Of a stretch of DNA of 64,000 nucleotides, positions 47,934 to 56,283 are shown piece after piece. The stretch is from DATARH01 sp963712835 (GTDB lineage: Bacteria > Pseudomonadota > Alphaproteobacteria > ATCC43930 > CGMCC-115725). The position numbers and the translations under genes are program-made. The stretch is from NCBI GenBank assembly GCA_963712835.1, contig CAVQJJ010000019.1:186001-250000 (forward strand), written 5' to 3'. The number at the start of each line of letters is the position of its first letter. The first letter of the stretch is position 1. The notes beneath the pieces were generated by a model. That model did not search any database. It saw only the letters and a list, made by a program, of their open reading frames with translations, and had not been told where the DNA came from.

Positions 47934-48851
47934 ATGCCCGACGTGAAGATTCTGGCGAGCGGCCTCGGTTTTCCCGAAGGCCCGGTATGGATGGCCGACG
48001 GCTCGGTGATCCTCGGCGAGATTTCCGGCAAGAAGGTGACCCGGGTCGCGCCCGACGGCAGCAAGACCGAGATCGGCAAGGCCGGCGGCGGGCCGAACGG
48101 GGTCGCCACCGGCCCCGACGGCGCGCTCTATGTCTGCAACAATGGCGGCGCGGTCTACGAGACGACGCCGAGCTTCCTGTCGACCGGCCCGGCGCCCGAC
48201 TACAAAGGCGGGTCGATCCAGCGCATCGACCCCAAGACCGGCGAGACCAAGACGCTCTACAGCGAATGCAACGGCCACAAGCTTTCGGCGCCGAACGACA
48301 TCGTCTTCGACAAGCAAGGCGGGTTCTATTTCACCGATCTCGGCAAGCGCCTCCAATACCAGCGCGACAATGGCGGGCTCTATTACGCCCAGCCCGACGG
48401 GGCGAGCATCACCGAGCTCGTCTACCCGATCATCACGCCGAACGGCGTCGGCCTGTCGCCGGACGAGAAGATCGTCTATGTCGCCGATACCGAAACCTCG
48501 CGCCTTTACGCCTGGGATATCGTCGCACCCGGCAAGGTCAAGCACGAGCCGTTCCCAGCGCCTTATGGGGGGCGCTGCGTCGCCGGCCTGCCCGGTTTTC
48601 AGCGCTTCGACAGCCTGGCGATCACCGCCGCCGGCAATATCTGCGTCGCGACCTTGATGGCCGGGTGCATCACGGTGATCTCGCCGGACGGCAACGTGCT
48701 CGACCAGATCAAGATGCCCGACGTCTATCCCACCAATATCTGCTTCGGCGGCGCGGACATGCGGACGGCCTACATCACCCTGTCGGCGACCGGCCAGCTC
48801 GGCGTGATGCAATGGTCCGAGCCGGGCCTCAAACTCAACTTCATGTGCTGA
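47934..48851 (+). CDS. SMP-30/gluconolactonase family hydrolase
   Basis: A 305-residue six-bladed beta-propeller lactonase. The metal-site residues fall in LGFPEGPVWMADGSV (Glu), SAPNDIVFDKQGGFYFTD (Asn, Asp) and SPDEKIVYVADT (Asp), as in SMP-30 and luciferase-regenerating-type proteins. No signal peptide is seen. GGGGAGGGG lies before the ATG. It starts 19 bp after the LLM oxidoreductase; an oxidation step making a lactone followed by lactone hydrolysis is a plausible joint role, but this is inference. Confidence 0.88.
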   Translation: MPDVKILASGLGFPEGPVWMADGSVILGEISGKKVTRVAPDGSKTEIGKAGGGPNGVATGPDGALYVCNNGGAVYETTPSFLSTGPAPDYKGGSIQRIDPKTGETKTLYSECNGHKLSAPNDIVFDKQGGFYFTDLGKRLQYQRDNGGLYYAQPDGASITELVYPIITPNGVGLSPDEKIVYVADTETSRLYAWDIVAPGKVKHEPFPAPYGGRCVAGLPGFQRFDSLAITAAGNICVATLMAGCITVISPDGNVLDQIKMPDVYPTNICFGGADMRTAYITLSATGQLGVMQWSEPGLKLNFMC

Positions 48852-48865
48852 GGGGCGGCAGCTTC

Positions 48866-50134
48866 ATGCAAATCGAGATCATCTGCACCGGCGACGAGGT
48901 CCTCACCGGCAAGATCGTCAATACCAACTTCTCCTACATGACCCAGAAGCTGGAGGATGCGGGCCTTTCGGTGCGTTGGGGCACGACCGTCGGTGACGAC
49001 CGGGAGACGCTGCTCGACGCGTTCCTTCATGCCGGGCAGCGCGCCGACGCGGTGATCGTCAATGGCGGGCTCGGGCCGACGGTCGACGACCTTTCCCAGG
49101 AGATCGCCGCCAAGGCGGCCGGTGACGAACTGGTCCTCAACGAGGAATGGCTGGCGACGATGGAGGCGTTCTTCGCCAAGCGAAGCCGCGTCATGTCGCC
49201 CAACAACCGCAAGCAAGCGATGCTGCCGAGCACGGCGGAAATTCTCGACAACCCGATCGGCACCGCCTGCGGCTTCGCGCTCGATATCGGCAGGGCGCGG
49301 TTCTTCTTCACGCCGGGGGTGCCGCGCGAGCTGCGGCGCATGCTGGAGGAGCAGATCATCCCGCGTCTGCTCGCCAAGGGCGGGACCCCGGGCGCGATCC
49401 ATCTGAAGCGCTTTCATTCTTACGGCCTCGGCGAATCGCATGTCGACCAGATGCTCGCGGGTGTCGAGGAGATGGTGCCGGACGGCAGCGTAAAATTGGG
49501 GTTCCGCGCGCACTATCCGCAGATCGAGACAAAGCTCACCGTGCGCGGCGCCGACCACAGCGAGATCGACGCGAAGCTCGCGCCGGTCATCGCCGAGGTC
49601 AGAAAGCGACTCGGCAACTTCATCCTCGCCGAGGACGACGACACCCTCGAAGGCGTGATCCTGAAAGCGCTGGCGCGCGAGGAAGGCTCGCTCGCGCTGG
49701 TCGAGACCTATACCGGCGGTCAGATGGCGGCGCGTATCATGCCGCTGCCCGGCGCCGAGAACGTGCTGCGCCGCGGGACCGTCTCGCGCGATTTGGCTGA
49801 GATTTACGACGCGGTCGGCCTCACCGGCGCCGAACCGCTGGAGGTATCCAAGGAAACCGCCGAAGCCGTCGCCCGCGCGGCGCGGCAGGAAAGCGGCGCG
49901 AGCCACGCGCTTGCCGTGCTGATCGAGCTCGACGATGGCCCCGACCGCATCGATTTCGGCGGCTCGATCTGCATCGGCATCGCCACCGCCGACCGCTGCG
50001 AATCGCGCCGTTCGCGTATCCTCGGCGGTCGCGAATGGGTGCGGCTCGGTGCGGTCGAGCTCGGCCTCGACTGTCTGCGGCGCTTTCTTTATGGCCTGCC
50101 GGTCACCGAGCGCATCGATTTCGAAAGAACCTGA
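48866..50134 (+). CDS. cinA: CinA-family protein with degenerate amidase domain
   Basis: A 422-residue two-domain protein. The N-terminal MoCF/COG1058 domain is intact: IEIICTGDEVLTGKIVNTN, NGGLGPTVDDLSQEI and FFFTPGVPRELRRMLEE. It is associated with ADP-ribose pyrophosphatase activity in some CinA proteins. The C-terminal PncC-like domain is altered. The normal ES-x-TGG reads ETYTGG (Thr281 for the nucleophile Ser), PGSS reads PGAE, and the YSNxxK block reads RDLAEI. Nicotinamide-nucleotide amidase activity is therefore doubtful. It follows the SMP-30 gene by 14 bp and is itself followed 3 bp later by a phosphoesterase gene. Confidence 0.88.
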   Translation: MQIEIICTGDEVLTGKIVNTNFSYMTQKLEDAGLSVRWGTTVGDDRETLLDAFLHAGQRADAVIVNGGLGPTVDDLSQEIAAKAAGDELVLNEEWLATMEAFFAKRSRVMSPNNRKQAMLPSTAEILDNPIGTACGFALDIGRARFFFTPGVPRELRRMLEEQIIPRLLAKGGTPGAIHLKRFHSYGLGESHVDQMLAGVEEMVPDGSVKLGFRAHYPQIETKLTVRGADHSEIDAKLAPVIAEVRKRLGNFILAEDDDTLEGVILKALAREEGSLALVETYTGGQMAARIMPLPGAENVLRRGTVSRDLAEIYDAVGLTGAEPLEVSKETAEAVARAARQESGASHALAVLIELDDGPDRIDFGGSICIGIATADRCESRRSRILGGREWVRLGAVELGLDCLRRFLYGLPVTERIDFERT

Positions 50135-50137
50135 TCC

Positions 50138-50881
50138 TTGAGCGATACAAGAAGAAACGGGGGCGGGGTCATCCTCGTCCACTCGTCCGATGTGCATGTC
50201 GATGACGGGCGCATCGCCGCGCAGCACGGCGGCGACGGGACCGGCGGCCTCAAGGCCGTTCTCGCCTATGCGCGCGAGATCGAGGCCGATGTCGTGTTGC
50301 TCGCCGGCGACACGTTCGACAATCACATGGTCAGCGCCGCGACCGTCGAGCGGGCGGGCCGGGTGCTGGCCGACGCGAGGGTGCCGGTGGTGCTGCTGCC
50401 CGGCAACCACGATCCGGTAACGGCCGATTCGGTCTATGCGCGCGGCGGCTACGCCGAGATTGCGGGCTTGCACATCCTCGGCCTCGACGGTGACGGCTCG
50501 ACCCGATTCGCCGAGCACCAGCTCGAAATCTGGGGCAACGCGCATCGCGACTACCGCGACATGGCGCCCCTCAAGGACCCGCGGCCGCGCACCACGCGCT
50601 GGCAAGTCTGCGTCGGGCACGGACATTACGAGCCGCCCGAGACCTGGCATAACCCGCTGCGGCCGTCCTGGTTGATCAGCGACGCGATGATCGACGCGAC
50701 CGGCGCTGATTACGTCGCGCTCGGCCATTGGGACCGGCCGGCGCAGGTCGGCAGCGGCGCGATTCCGGCCTACTATTCGGGCTCGCCCGACTGGGCGAAG
50801 ACAGTGAATCTCGTGCGGCTTACCGAAGCAGGCGCGGTGATCGTGACGCGCGAGTCGCTATCGGGGGCTTTCCTCGCGTAA
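50138..50881 (+). CDS. Calcineurin-like metallophosphoesterase (SbcD/Mre11-like fold)
   Basis: A 247-residue metallophosphoesterase. All five motifs are present: HSSDVHVD, LAGDTFDN, LPGNHD, VGHGHYE and ALGHWD. The set resembles exonuclease SbcD, but the protein lacks the capping domain and no sbcC gene follows, so it is probably a stand-alone phosphatase or phosphodiesterase. The start is the TTG at 50138, 3 bp after the cinA stop; there is no in-frame ATG upstream of the first motif. The gene ends the LLM-SMP30-cinA run. Confidence 0.82.
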   Translation: MSDTRRNGGGVILVHSSDVHVDDGRIAAQHGGDGTGGLKAVLAYAREIEADVVLLAGDTFDNHMVSAATVERAGRVLADARVPVVLLPGNHDPVTADSVYARGGYAEIAGLHILGLDGDGSTRFAEHQLEIWGNAHRDYRDMAPLKDPRPRTTRWQVCVGHGHYEPPETWHNPLRPSWLISDAMIDATGADYVALGHWDRPAQVGSGAIPAYYSGSPDWAKTVNLVRLTEAGAVIVTRESLSGAFLA

Positions 50882-50978
50882 GTTTCGAGTAAGTCGGCAC
50901 GGTATTTTTCAAAAATTCGAGCAAGTCGTTTACCGTCCGTTTACATACTTCAACCGAAAGCTGCGTTTGAGCATCATA

Positions 50979-50998
50979 CTGTGGCGTTATTGCCACAG
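50979..50998. promoter_or_regulatory. Perfect inverted repeat, possible operator
   Basis: CTGTGGC (50979-50985) and GCCACAG (50992-50998) are separated by GTTATT, 49 bp upstream of the candidate -35 box of the first OmpA-like gene. The spacing suits a dimeric regulator. No such repeat precedes the second, paralogous gene. Confidence 0.45.
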
Positions 50999-51046
50999 GT
51001 GTCAAACCAAAGCAAACCTAAGGCCTTTGGGGAATTGCCCTATCGG

Positions 51047-51075
51047 TTGACCTGCTCCGGGACTGCGCAGATACT
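51047..51075 (+). promoter_or_regulatory. Sigma-70-type promoter of first OmpA-like gene
   Basis: TTGACC (51047-51052), a 17-bp spacer and GATACT (51070-51075), about 37 bp before the ATG. The same two boxes with the same spacing precede the tandem paralogue. Confidence 0.65.
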
Positions 51076-51112
51076 CCGGCTATCTTTTTTTGCTAGGACC
51101 TGGAGGGGGTAC

Positions 51113-52201
51113 ATGCGCTTTACGACAACCGGAGCCGCGGCGGCACTGCTGCTGGCCTCAATGGCTCCCGCGATGGCGCAAGCGCCCATGATGATGGGGG
51201 CGACCGACTGGAGCGGCTTCTATCTCGGCGCGAACGTGGGTGGCGCGACGGGAAATTCCAATTTCTCGTTCAAGCCCGCGATCCCGGCGGGCCCCGCTGG
51301 CGCGCTGACCTCCTCGGGCCCCAATTTCAACTACAGAGGGCCGTTCGGCGGTGGCACTGCCGGCTATAATTTCCAGCTCGGCCCAAGCTGGGTATGGGGC
51401 ATTGAAGGCGATATCGACGGCTCCGGCATCCGCGGCGGCAATGTCTGCGCCGCCGGGACGACCGTCCACTGCTCGATCGCCAACACCTGGCTCGGCACGG
51501 TTCGCGGTCGGATCGGCTGGCTGACGATGCCGAACGCGATGCTGTACGTCACCGGTGGTGCGGCCTTTGGCGATATCAACATCAGCGCTCCCGGGCCGAC
51601 CAGCACCGGCACGACCAATGTCGGGTGGACCGCGGGCGCCGGCCTCGAATACATGTTCGCGCCGCAGTGGAGCGTGAAGGTCGAGTACCGTCACACCGAT
51701 CTGGGCAGCGCCAGCTTTGGCATCCCGGCAGCAGCGACCGGCAGTGTCGCGACCTCGGCCAAGGTCAATTTTGTGACCGATGGCGCGTTGCTCGGGCTGA
51801 ACTTCCACTTCAACAACCCGCCGCCGCCGCCGCCGGCTCCGGCCGCGATGCCGGCGCCGCCGCCCGCAGCCGCGAAGGTGTTCATCGTCTTCTTCGACTG
51901 GGATAAGGACGTGATCACCCCGGAAGGGCAGCAGATAATCCAGCAGGCGGCCGATGCCTATAGGTCGGGCGCTCCGGTGCAGCTGCAGGTTACCGGCTAC
52001 ACCGACCGGTCGGGCTCGCCGGGCTACAACCAGCGGCTTTCGGAACGGCGCGCCAACAACGTCGCGCGGGCTTTGGCGGCGCTGGGTGTGCCGAAGAACG
52101 AGATGGTGGTCTCCGGCCGCGGCGAGAACGACAACCGGGTGCCGACCGCCAATGGCGTGCGTGAGCCGCAGAACCGCCGGGTCGAGATCGTCGCACCGTA
52201 A
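51113..52201 (+). CDS. OmpA-like outer-membrane protein with Omp25-type barrel (copy 1)
   Basis: A 362-residue envelope protein. The signal peptide AAALLLASMAPAMAQA is followed by an eight-strand porin-like barrel of the Omp25/opacity kind (DWSGFYLGANVGGATG, GTAGYNFQLGPSWVWGIEGD, WTAGAGLEYMFAPQWSVKVEY). A proline/alanine hinge (PPPPPPAPAAMPAPPPAAA) leads to an OmpA C-domain that binds peptidoglycan, with TGYTDRSGSPGYNQRLSERR supplying the Asp and Arg ligands for diaminopimelate. GGAGGGGG precedes the ATG at 51113. Copy 2 follows directly and shares the hinge and OmpA domain almost exactly, while the barrels differ. Confidence 0.9.
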   Translation: MRFTTTGAAAALLLASMAPAMAQAPMMMGATDWSGFYLGANVGGATGNSNFSFKPAIPAGPAGALTSSGPNFNYRGPFGGGTAGYNFQLGPSWVWGIEGDIDGSGIRGGNVCAAGTTVHCSIANTWLGTVRGRIGWLTMPNAMLYVTGGAAFGDINISAPGPTSTGTTNVGWTAGAGLEYMFAPQWSVKVEYRHTDLGSASFGIPAAATGSVATSAKVNFVTDGALLGLNFHFNNPPPPPPAPAAMPAPPPAAAKVFIVFFDWDKDVITPEGQQIIQQAADAYRSGAPVQLQVTGYTDRSGSPGYNQRLSERRANNVARALAALGVPKNEMVVSGRGENDNRVPTANGVREPQNRRVEIVAP

Positions 52202-52228
52202 CGCGACCTTCGCGATCGCTTTAAAGAT

Positions 52229-52260
52229 GGGGCGGCCTTCGGGCCGCCCCGTTCTTTTTT
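52229..52260 (+). terminator. Intrinsic terminator after copy 1
   Basis: GGGGCGGCC / GGCCGCCCC, 9 bp with a TTCG loop, followed by GTTCTTTTTT. The same hairpin follows copy 2. Confidence 0.92.
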
Positions 52261-52293
52261 GGGCGCGACGTTTAAGCAATTTTCGCTCTTAGG

Positions 52294-52322
52294 TTGACGA
52301 AGCCCTTTCTTAAAGGGATACT
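52294..52322 (+). promoter_or_regulatory. Sigma-70-type promoter of second OmpA-like gene
   Basis: TTGACG (52294-52299), a 17-bp spacer and GATACT (52317-52322), 49 bp before the ATG. The architecture repeats that of copy 1 although the surrounding sequence differs. Confidence 0.65.
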
Positions 52323-52371
52323 TTAAAGACGTACTTTGCATGTCGTGACAGCCTAGGCGCGGAGGGGGAAA

Positions 52372-53586
52372 ATGCGTGTAGTGCTAAGTGGGGCCGCCGC
52401 AATCGCATTGCTGGCCTCGATCGCGCCGGCGGTCGCGCAAGCACCGCCTCCCGAGCCGGTAATGGTATCGGGCATTAACTGGACCGGCCTTTATGTCGGT
52501 GTGGAGCTCGGCGGCGATTGGGCGAAGTTCCCCGGCTCGATCACGGTCGGGCCGACGCCCGCGACAACCGGGCCGGGCGGGACCGCGCCGGCTGTTGCCG
52601 CCAGCAGTATACCTCTCTCAACGTCGCATGACGGGTCGATCGCCGGTGGCGGTCAGATCGGCTACAATTGGCAACTCCCGAGTAATTGGGTGCTTGGCGG
52701 CGAAATCGATTTCAAGGGAGATGCGCAGGGGCCCGCGGTCACCACACTTCTGCAGACCACACCGGGGCGCCAAGCCAATTTTATTGCTGGCGACAGCTTT
52801 AAGGCGTCGACCTCATGGAACGGTTCGGCTCGCGCCAGACTGGGGTACGCTTGGGGCCCGGTCCTGCCCTATATCACCGGCGGTGTGGCTTTCGCTGACG
52901 TCACCCTTTCGACAAGATTTATCCCGAGCGGAATTTTCCCAGCGAGCTCGGCTTCTCACTCCGATACGCTCGTCGGCTGGACGGCCGGCGCCGGCATAGA
53001 GTATGCGCTGAACCCCGCTTGGTCGCTCGGCGCCGAGTACCGCTATGCCGATTATGGCAGTATTTCCGCCAGCTTGGGGGCTTTGGCAACGTCGGCTAGC
53101 GTGGCCGGCGGAGGTACGACCTTCGCTACCGGGGCGGTTGCGGGCAAGGTCGGCCTGCAAGAGCACACGTTGATGGCCAAGCTCAACTACCACTTCGGCG
53201 CCCCGCCGCCACCGCCGCCGGCTCCGATGGCGATGCCGGCGCCACCGCCGGCGGCCGCGAGGGTGTTCATCGTCTTCTTCGACTGGGACAAGGACGTGAT
53301 CACCCGAGAGGGTCAGGCGATCATCCAGCAAGCGGCCGATGCTTATAGGTCGGGCGTGCCGGTGCAGCTGCAAGTCACCGGCTACACCGACCGCTCCGGC
53401 TCGCCCGGCTACAACCAGCGGCTTTCCGAGCGGCGCGCCAACAACGTCGCGCGGGCGCTGGCGGCGCTGGGCGTCCCGAAGAACGAGATGGTGGTGTCGG
53501 GCCGCGGCGAGAACGACAACCGGGTGCCGACCGCCAACGGCGTGCGTGAGCCGCAGAACCGCCGGGTCGAGATCGTCGCGCCATAA
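52372..53586 (+). CDS. OmpA-like outer-membrane protein with Omp25-type barrel (copy 2)
   Basis: A 404-residue paralogue of the preceding gene. Signal peptide AAAIALLASIAPAVAQA; the barrel has NWTGLYVGVELGGDWAKF, GGGQIGYNWQLPSNWVLGGE, ARLGYAWGPVLPYITGGVAF and a long extra loop, then the PPPPPPAPMAMPAPPPAAA hinge and OmpA domain. From VFIVFFDWDKDVIT to the final RRVEIVAP only a few residues differ from copy 1, and the similarity continues past the stop into the terminator. GGAGGGGG precedes the ATG. This is a tandem duplication whose 3' half looks recently homogenised. Confidence 0.9.
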   Translation: MRVVLSGAAAIALLASIAPAVAQAPPPEPVMVSGINWTGLYVGVELGGDWAKFPGSITVGPTPATTGPGGTAPAVAASSIPLSTSHDGSIAGGGQIGYNWQLPSNWVLGGEIDFKGDAQGPAVTTLLQTTPGRQANFIAGDSFKASTSWNGSARARLGYAWGPVLPYITGGVAFADVTLSTRFIPSGIFPASSASHSDTLVGWTAGAGIEYALNPAWSLGAEYRYADYGSISASLGALATSASVAGGGTTFATGAVAGKVGLQEHTLMAKLNYHFGAPPPPPPAPMAMPAPPPAAARVFIVFFDWDKDVITREGQAIIQQAADAYRSGVPVQLQVTGYTDRSGSPGYNQRLSERRANNVARALAALGVPKNEMVVSGRGENDNRVPTANGVREPQNRRVEIVAP

Positions 53587-53614
53587 CGCGACCTTCCCGA
53601 TCGCTTTTAAAGAC

Positions 53615-53643
53615 GGGGCGGCCTTCGGGCCGCCCCGTTCTTG
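53615..53643 (+). terminator. Intrinsic terminator after copy 2
   Basis: GGGGCGGCC / GGCCGCCCC with a TTCG loop at 53624-53627, then GTTCTTGTT. The stem is identical to the terminator of copy 1; the T-run is interrupted. Confidence 0.85.
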
Positions 53644-53683
53644 TTCACACGATCGACACTTGGCCGGAACCGAGCTTTGCGAT

Positions 53684-54097
53684 ATGCCGCCGGCCATGTC
53701 GAGGCTTGCCCCTGCTCTCCTCGCCGCCGCGCTGGTCGCCGCGCTCGCTCCCGTCGGTTCGCTCGCGGGCGATTGGTCGAAGGCGCGCAAGGTCACCGTC
53801 GTGACCGTCGAATACGCCTTTAAGCCCGCCGACCTCACCTTTCATGCCGGCACGGCCTATCGCCTGCACCTCGAGAACAAGGGCAAGGAGACCCACGAAT
53901 TCACCGCGCCCGATTTCTTCGAGGCGATCGACATGCGCAACCCCGATCTGACGGGCCCGGATCACACCGAGATCATTATCCAGCCGGGCCAGAAGAAAGA
54001 CTTTTATTTCATCCCGAAACAGGCTGGCTCCTACGACCTTCGCTGCTCCGATCACGATTGGGCGGGGATGGTCGGCCACATCACCGTGACGCCCTGA
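53684..54097 (+). CDS. Periplasmic cupredoxin-domain protein
   Basis: A 137-residue exported blue-copper-like protein. The signal peptide PALLAAALVAALAPVGSLAG is followed by a single beta-sandwich. Type-1 copper ligands are visible: His in KETHEFTAP, and Cys, His and Met in RCSDHDWAGMVGH. It would shuttle electrons or bind copper in the periplasm. An ATG at 53696 is an alternative start. It follows the terminator of the second OmpA gene and precedes the RidA gene by 59 bp. The partner is unknown. Confidence 0.83.
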   Translation: MPPAMSRLAPALLAAALVAALAPVGSLAGDWSKARKVTVVTVEYAFKPADLTFHAGTAYRLHLENKGKETHEFTAPDFFEAIDMRNPDLTGPDHTEIIIQPGQKKDFYFIPKQAGSYDLRCSDHDWAGMVGHITVTP

Positions 54098-54156
54098 GTT
54101 GCCCCTGTAGCGCCGTCTCCCTATCATCCCGACAATCATCGGGAGGAGGCAACTCT

Positions 54157-54546
54157 ATGGAAAAGCGGCGCAGCATCGATGTCGCCGGCGCGCGGCATCA
54201 GAACCCGATCCCAAGCGCCAGCCGGATCGGGCCGTTCGTCATGTCGGGCGCGATCTCGGGCGCCGATCCGGCGACCGGCAAGGTGCCGGAAGACCTCAAC
54301 GCGCAATGCGCCGCGATGTTCGCGAATGTCCGCCGCGTCATCGAGACCGCCGGCGGCACGCCCGACGACATCATCAAGATGACGGTGTGGATTACCGACC
54401 GCGCGCTGCGGCCGACGCTAAACAAATACTGGGTTGAGATGTTCCCGGACGAGCATTCGCGCCCCGCTCGGCACACGGTTGCGAGCGGCGATTTTACCCC
54501 GCCGATGCAGATTCAGTGCGACCTGATTGCGGTCATCGGGGATTAG
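54157..54546 (+). CDS. RidA/YjgF family protein
   Basis: A 129-residue RidA-like enamine/imine deaminase-fold protein, normally a trimer. Typical blocks are NPIPSASRIGPFVMSGAISG, QCAAMFANVRRVIETAGGTPDDIIKMTVW and RHTVASGDFTPPMQIQCDLIAVI. The archetypal RidA arginine before the C-terminal E is replaced by the MQIQCD reading, as in subfamilies that act in specific degradation pathways, so true imine deamination is uncertain. GGGAGGAGG precedes the ATG. An enolase-superfamily gene follows after a repeat pair. Confidence 0.85.
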   Translation: MEKRRSIDVAGARHQNPIPSASRIGPFVMSGAISGADPATGKVPEDLNAQCAAMFANVRRVIETAGGTPDDIIKMTVWITDRALRPTLNKYWVEMFPDEHSRPARHTVASGDFTPPMQIQCDLIAVIGD

Positions 54547-54559
54547 CCATATTTCCACG

Positions 54560-54628
54560 CCGGCGAAAGCCGGGGCCCATTTCTCCGCTTCTCGAATAGC
54601 TTAAGCATGGAGCCCGGCCTTCGCCGGG
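54560..54628. repeat. Inverted repeat pair of the CCGGCGAA family
   Basis: CCGGCGAAAGCCGGGGCCCAT (54560-54580) and ATGGAGCCCGGCCTTCGCCGG (54607-54628) are near-perfect inverted copies 26 bp apart. The core matches the unit at 14798-14827. No gene lies inside. Confidence 0.7.
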
Positions 54629-54655
54629 AGGGGCGCTCAAGGGTAGAGGTAAGCC

Positions 54656-55822
54656 ATGAAGATCACCGACATCCGGACCATCGCACTCAGCTACAAATGC
54701 GACCCGCCCTACGCCAGCGCCTCGGGCGTGCAGGCCCGGCGTGGGGCGCTGCTGGTCGAGGTTGAGACCGATGACGGCATCGTCGGCATCGGCGAGGCGG
54801 GGCCGGGCGGCGGCTCGACCGCGACCTGTATCGAAAAAGACCTGAAGCCGCTGCTGCTCGGCGAAGACCCGCTGATGATCGAGGGGCTGTGGCAGAAGAT
54901 GTTCATCCGCACCCGGCAATACGGCCGGCGCGGGATCGCGATGAATGCGATCAGCGGCGTCGACATCGCGCTGTGGGACATCGCCGGCAAAGTCGCCAAG
55001 CTACCGGTCTACAAGCTCCTCGGCGCCTGCCGCGACCGGGTCGAGGCCTATGCCAGCGGCGGGTTCTATCAGGAAGGGAAGGGCGTCGACGGCGTCGCCG
55101 CCGAGGCTGAGGGTTATCGCGCCCGCGGCTTCAAAGGCATGAAAATGAAGGTCGGCCGCAACCCGTCGACCGGCACCCATCTGCGCCAGCTGTCGGGCAA
55201 TGTCGATTTCTGCGAGACCGATCCGTCGGAAGACCTCGCGCGCATCGCCGCGGCGCGCGAGGCGCTGGGGCCGAACGCCAAGCTGATGATCGACATCAAC
55301 TGCGCGTGGAGCCCGGCCTTCGCGATCGAGATGGGTCGCGAGATGGCTCCCTATAAGCTCTTCTGGATCGAGGAGCCGGTCGCGACCGACGATATCGACG
55401 GCAGCGCCCGCGTCGCCGCCGCGCTCGACACCGCGATCGCCGGCTACGAGACCGAGCTCGGCCTCTACGGCTTCCGCGAGCTCATCACCCGCGGCGCGGT
55501 CGATATCGTGCAGCCCGACATCGCCTGGACCGGCGGATTCTCGGAAGGCAAGCGCATCGCCGCCTTTGCTCAGGCGCATCACCGCATGGTCGCGCCGCAT
55601 TCCTTCGGCAGCGCGGTGCTGCTCGTCGCCTCGCTGCATTACGCCGCCTCGATCCCCAACGGGATGCTGCTCGAATGGGACCAGAACCCCAACGCGCTGC
55701 GCAGCGAATTGCTGAAGGAAGCGTTGCGCCTGCAAGGCGACGGCACGGTGGGCGTGCCCGACGGCCCCGGCCTCGGCGTCGAGCTCGACCGCGGCGCGAT
55801 CGACAAATACCGGGTGGGGTAA
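54656..55822 (+). CDS. Mandelate racemase/muconate lactonizing enzyme family protein
   Basis: A 388-residue enolase-superfamily enzyme that would abstract an alpha proton of a carboxylate with Mg2+. The capping domain has RTRQYGRRGIAMNAISGVDIALWD. In the barrel, the general-base K-x-K is in FKGMKMKVGRN, metal ligands are in LMIDINCAWS (Asp), WIEEPV (Glu) and GYETELG (Glu), then QPDIAWTGG, and the opposing His is in APHSFGSAV. This set suits an MR-type sugar-acid dehydratase or racemase; the substrate cannot be named. The DUF488 gene begins 2 bp after its stop. Confidence 0.9.
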   Translation: MKITDIRTIALSYKCDPPYASASGVQARRGALLVEVETDDGIVGIGEAGPGGGSTATCIEKDLKPLLLGEDPLMIEGLWQKMFIRTRQYGRRGIAMNAISGVDIALWDIAGKVAKLPVYKLLGACRDRVEAYASGGFYQEGKGVDGVAAEAEGYRARGFKGMKMKVGRNPSTGTHLRQLSGNVDFCETDPSEDLARIAAAREALGPNAKLMIDINCAWSPAFAIEMGREMAPYKLFWIEEPVATDDIDGSARVAAALDTAIAGYETELGLYGFRELITRGAVDIVQPDIAWTGGFSEGKRIAAFAQAHHRMVAPHSFGSAVLLVASLHYAASIPNGMLLEWDQNPNALRSELLKEALRLQGDGTVGVPDGPGLGVELDRGAIDKYRVG

Positions 55823-55824
55823 TC

Positions 55825-56283
55825 TTGGCGGCGACGCTTTTCACCATAGGCTACGAGAAGGCGCGGCTGCCGGATGTCATTGCCGTGCTGAAAGATGCTC
55901 GGGTCGCGACGCTGATCGACGTGCGCGACCGCCCGCAATCGCGCAGGCCGGGTTTCTCGAAAAACCAGCTCGCGGCGGGCCTCGAGGAAGCCGGCATCGG
56001 TTATGTCGGTCTCAAGGCGCTCGGTACGCCGCCCGAGGGCCGTGAGGCCAACCACAAGCGGCAATGGGAGCGCTTCTGGCGCATCGTCGACGACAAGCTC
56101 GCCACCGCCGAGGCCGAGCACGCGCTGGAAGAGGCCGCCGCGATTGCCTCAAAAACGCCAACTTGCCTCTTATGTTACGAAGCCGACCACCGGATCTGCC
56201 ACCGCAGCCGCGTCGCCGACATCCTCTCGGCGCGGCATGGCTTCGAGGTACGGCATCTCGGCATCGATGGGGTAGGAGCATGA
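55825..56283 (+). CDS. DUF488-family protein
   Basis: A 152-residue DUF488 protein. The hallmark segments are FTIGYEKARLPDVIAVL, LIDVRDRPQSRRPGFSKNQL, LGTPPEGR and the C-terminal CLLCYEADHRICHRSRVAD, with two Cys and a CHR motif. Function is unknown, although radical or nucleic-acid roles have been suggested for relatives. The TTG start at 55825 follows GGGTGGGG; no ATG is available before the conserved region. Its TGA overlaps the ATG of the next gene. Confidence 0.87.
   Translation: MAATLFTIGYEKARLPDVIAVLKDARVATLIDVRDRPQSRRPGFSKNQLAAGLEEAGIGYVGLKALGTPPEGREANHKRQWERFWRIVDDKLATAEAEHALEEAAAIASKTPTCLLCYEADHRICHRSRVADILSARHGFEVRHLGIDGVGA

Noticed and set aside
50138..50881. SbcD exonuclease of an SbcCD pair
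   Set aside because: The metallophosphoesterase motifs fit the superfamily, but the protein is short and no sbcC follows.
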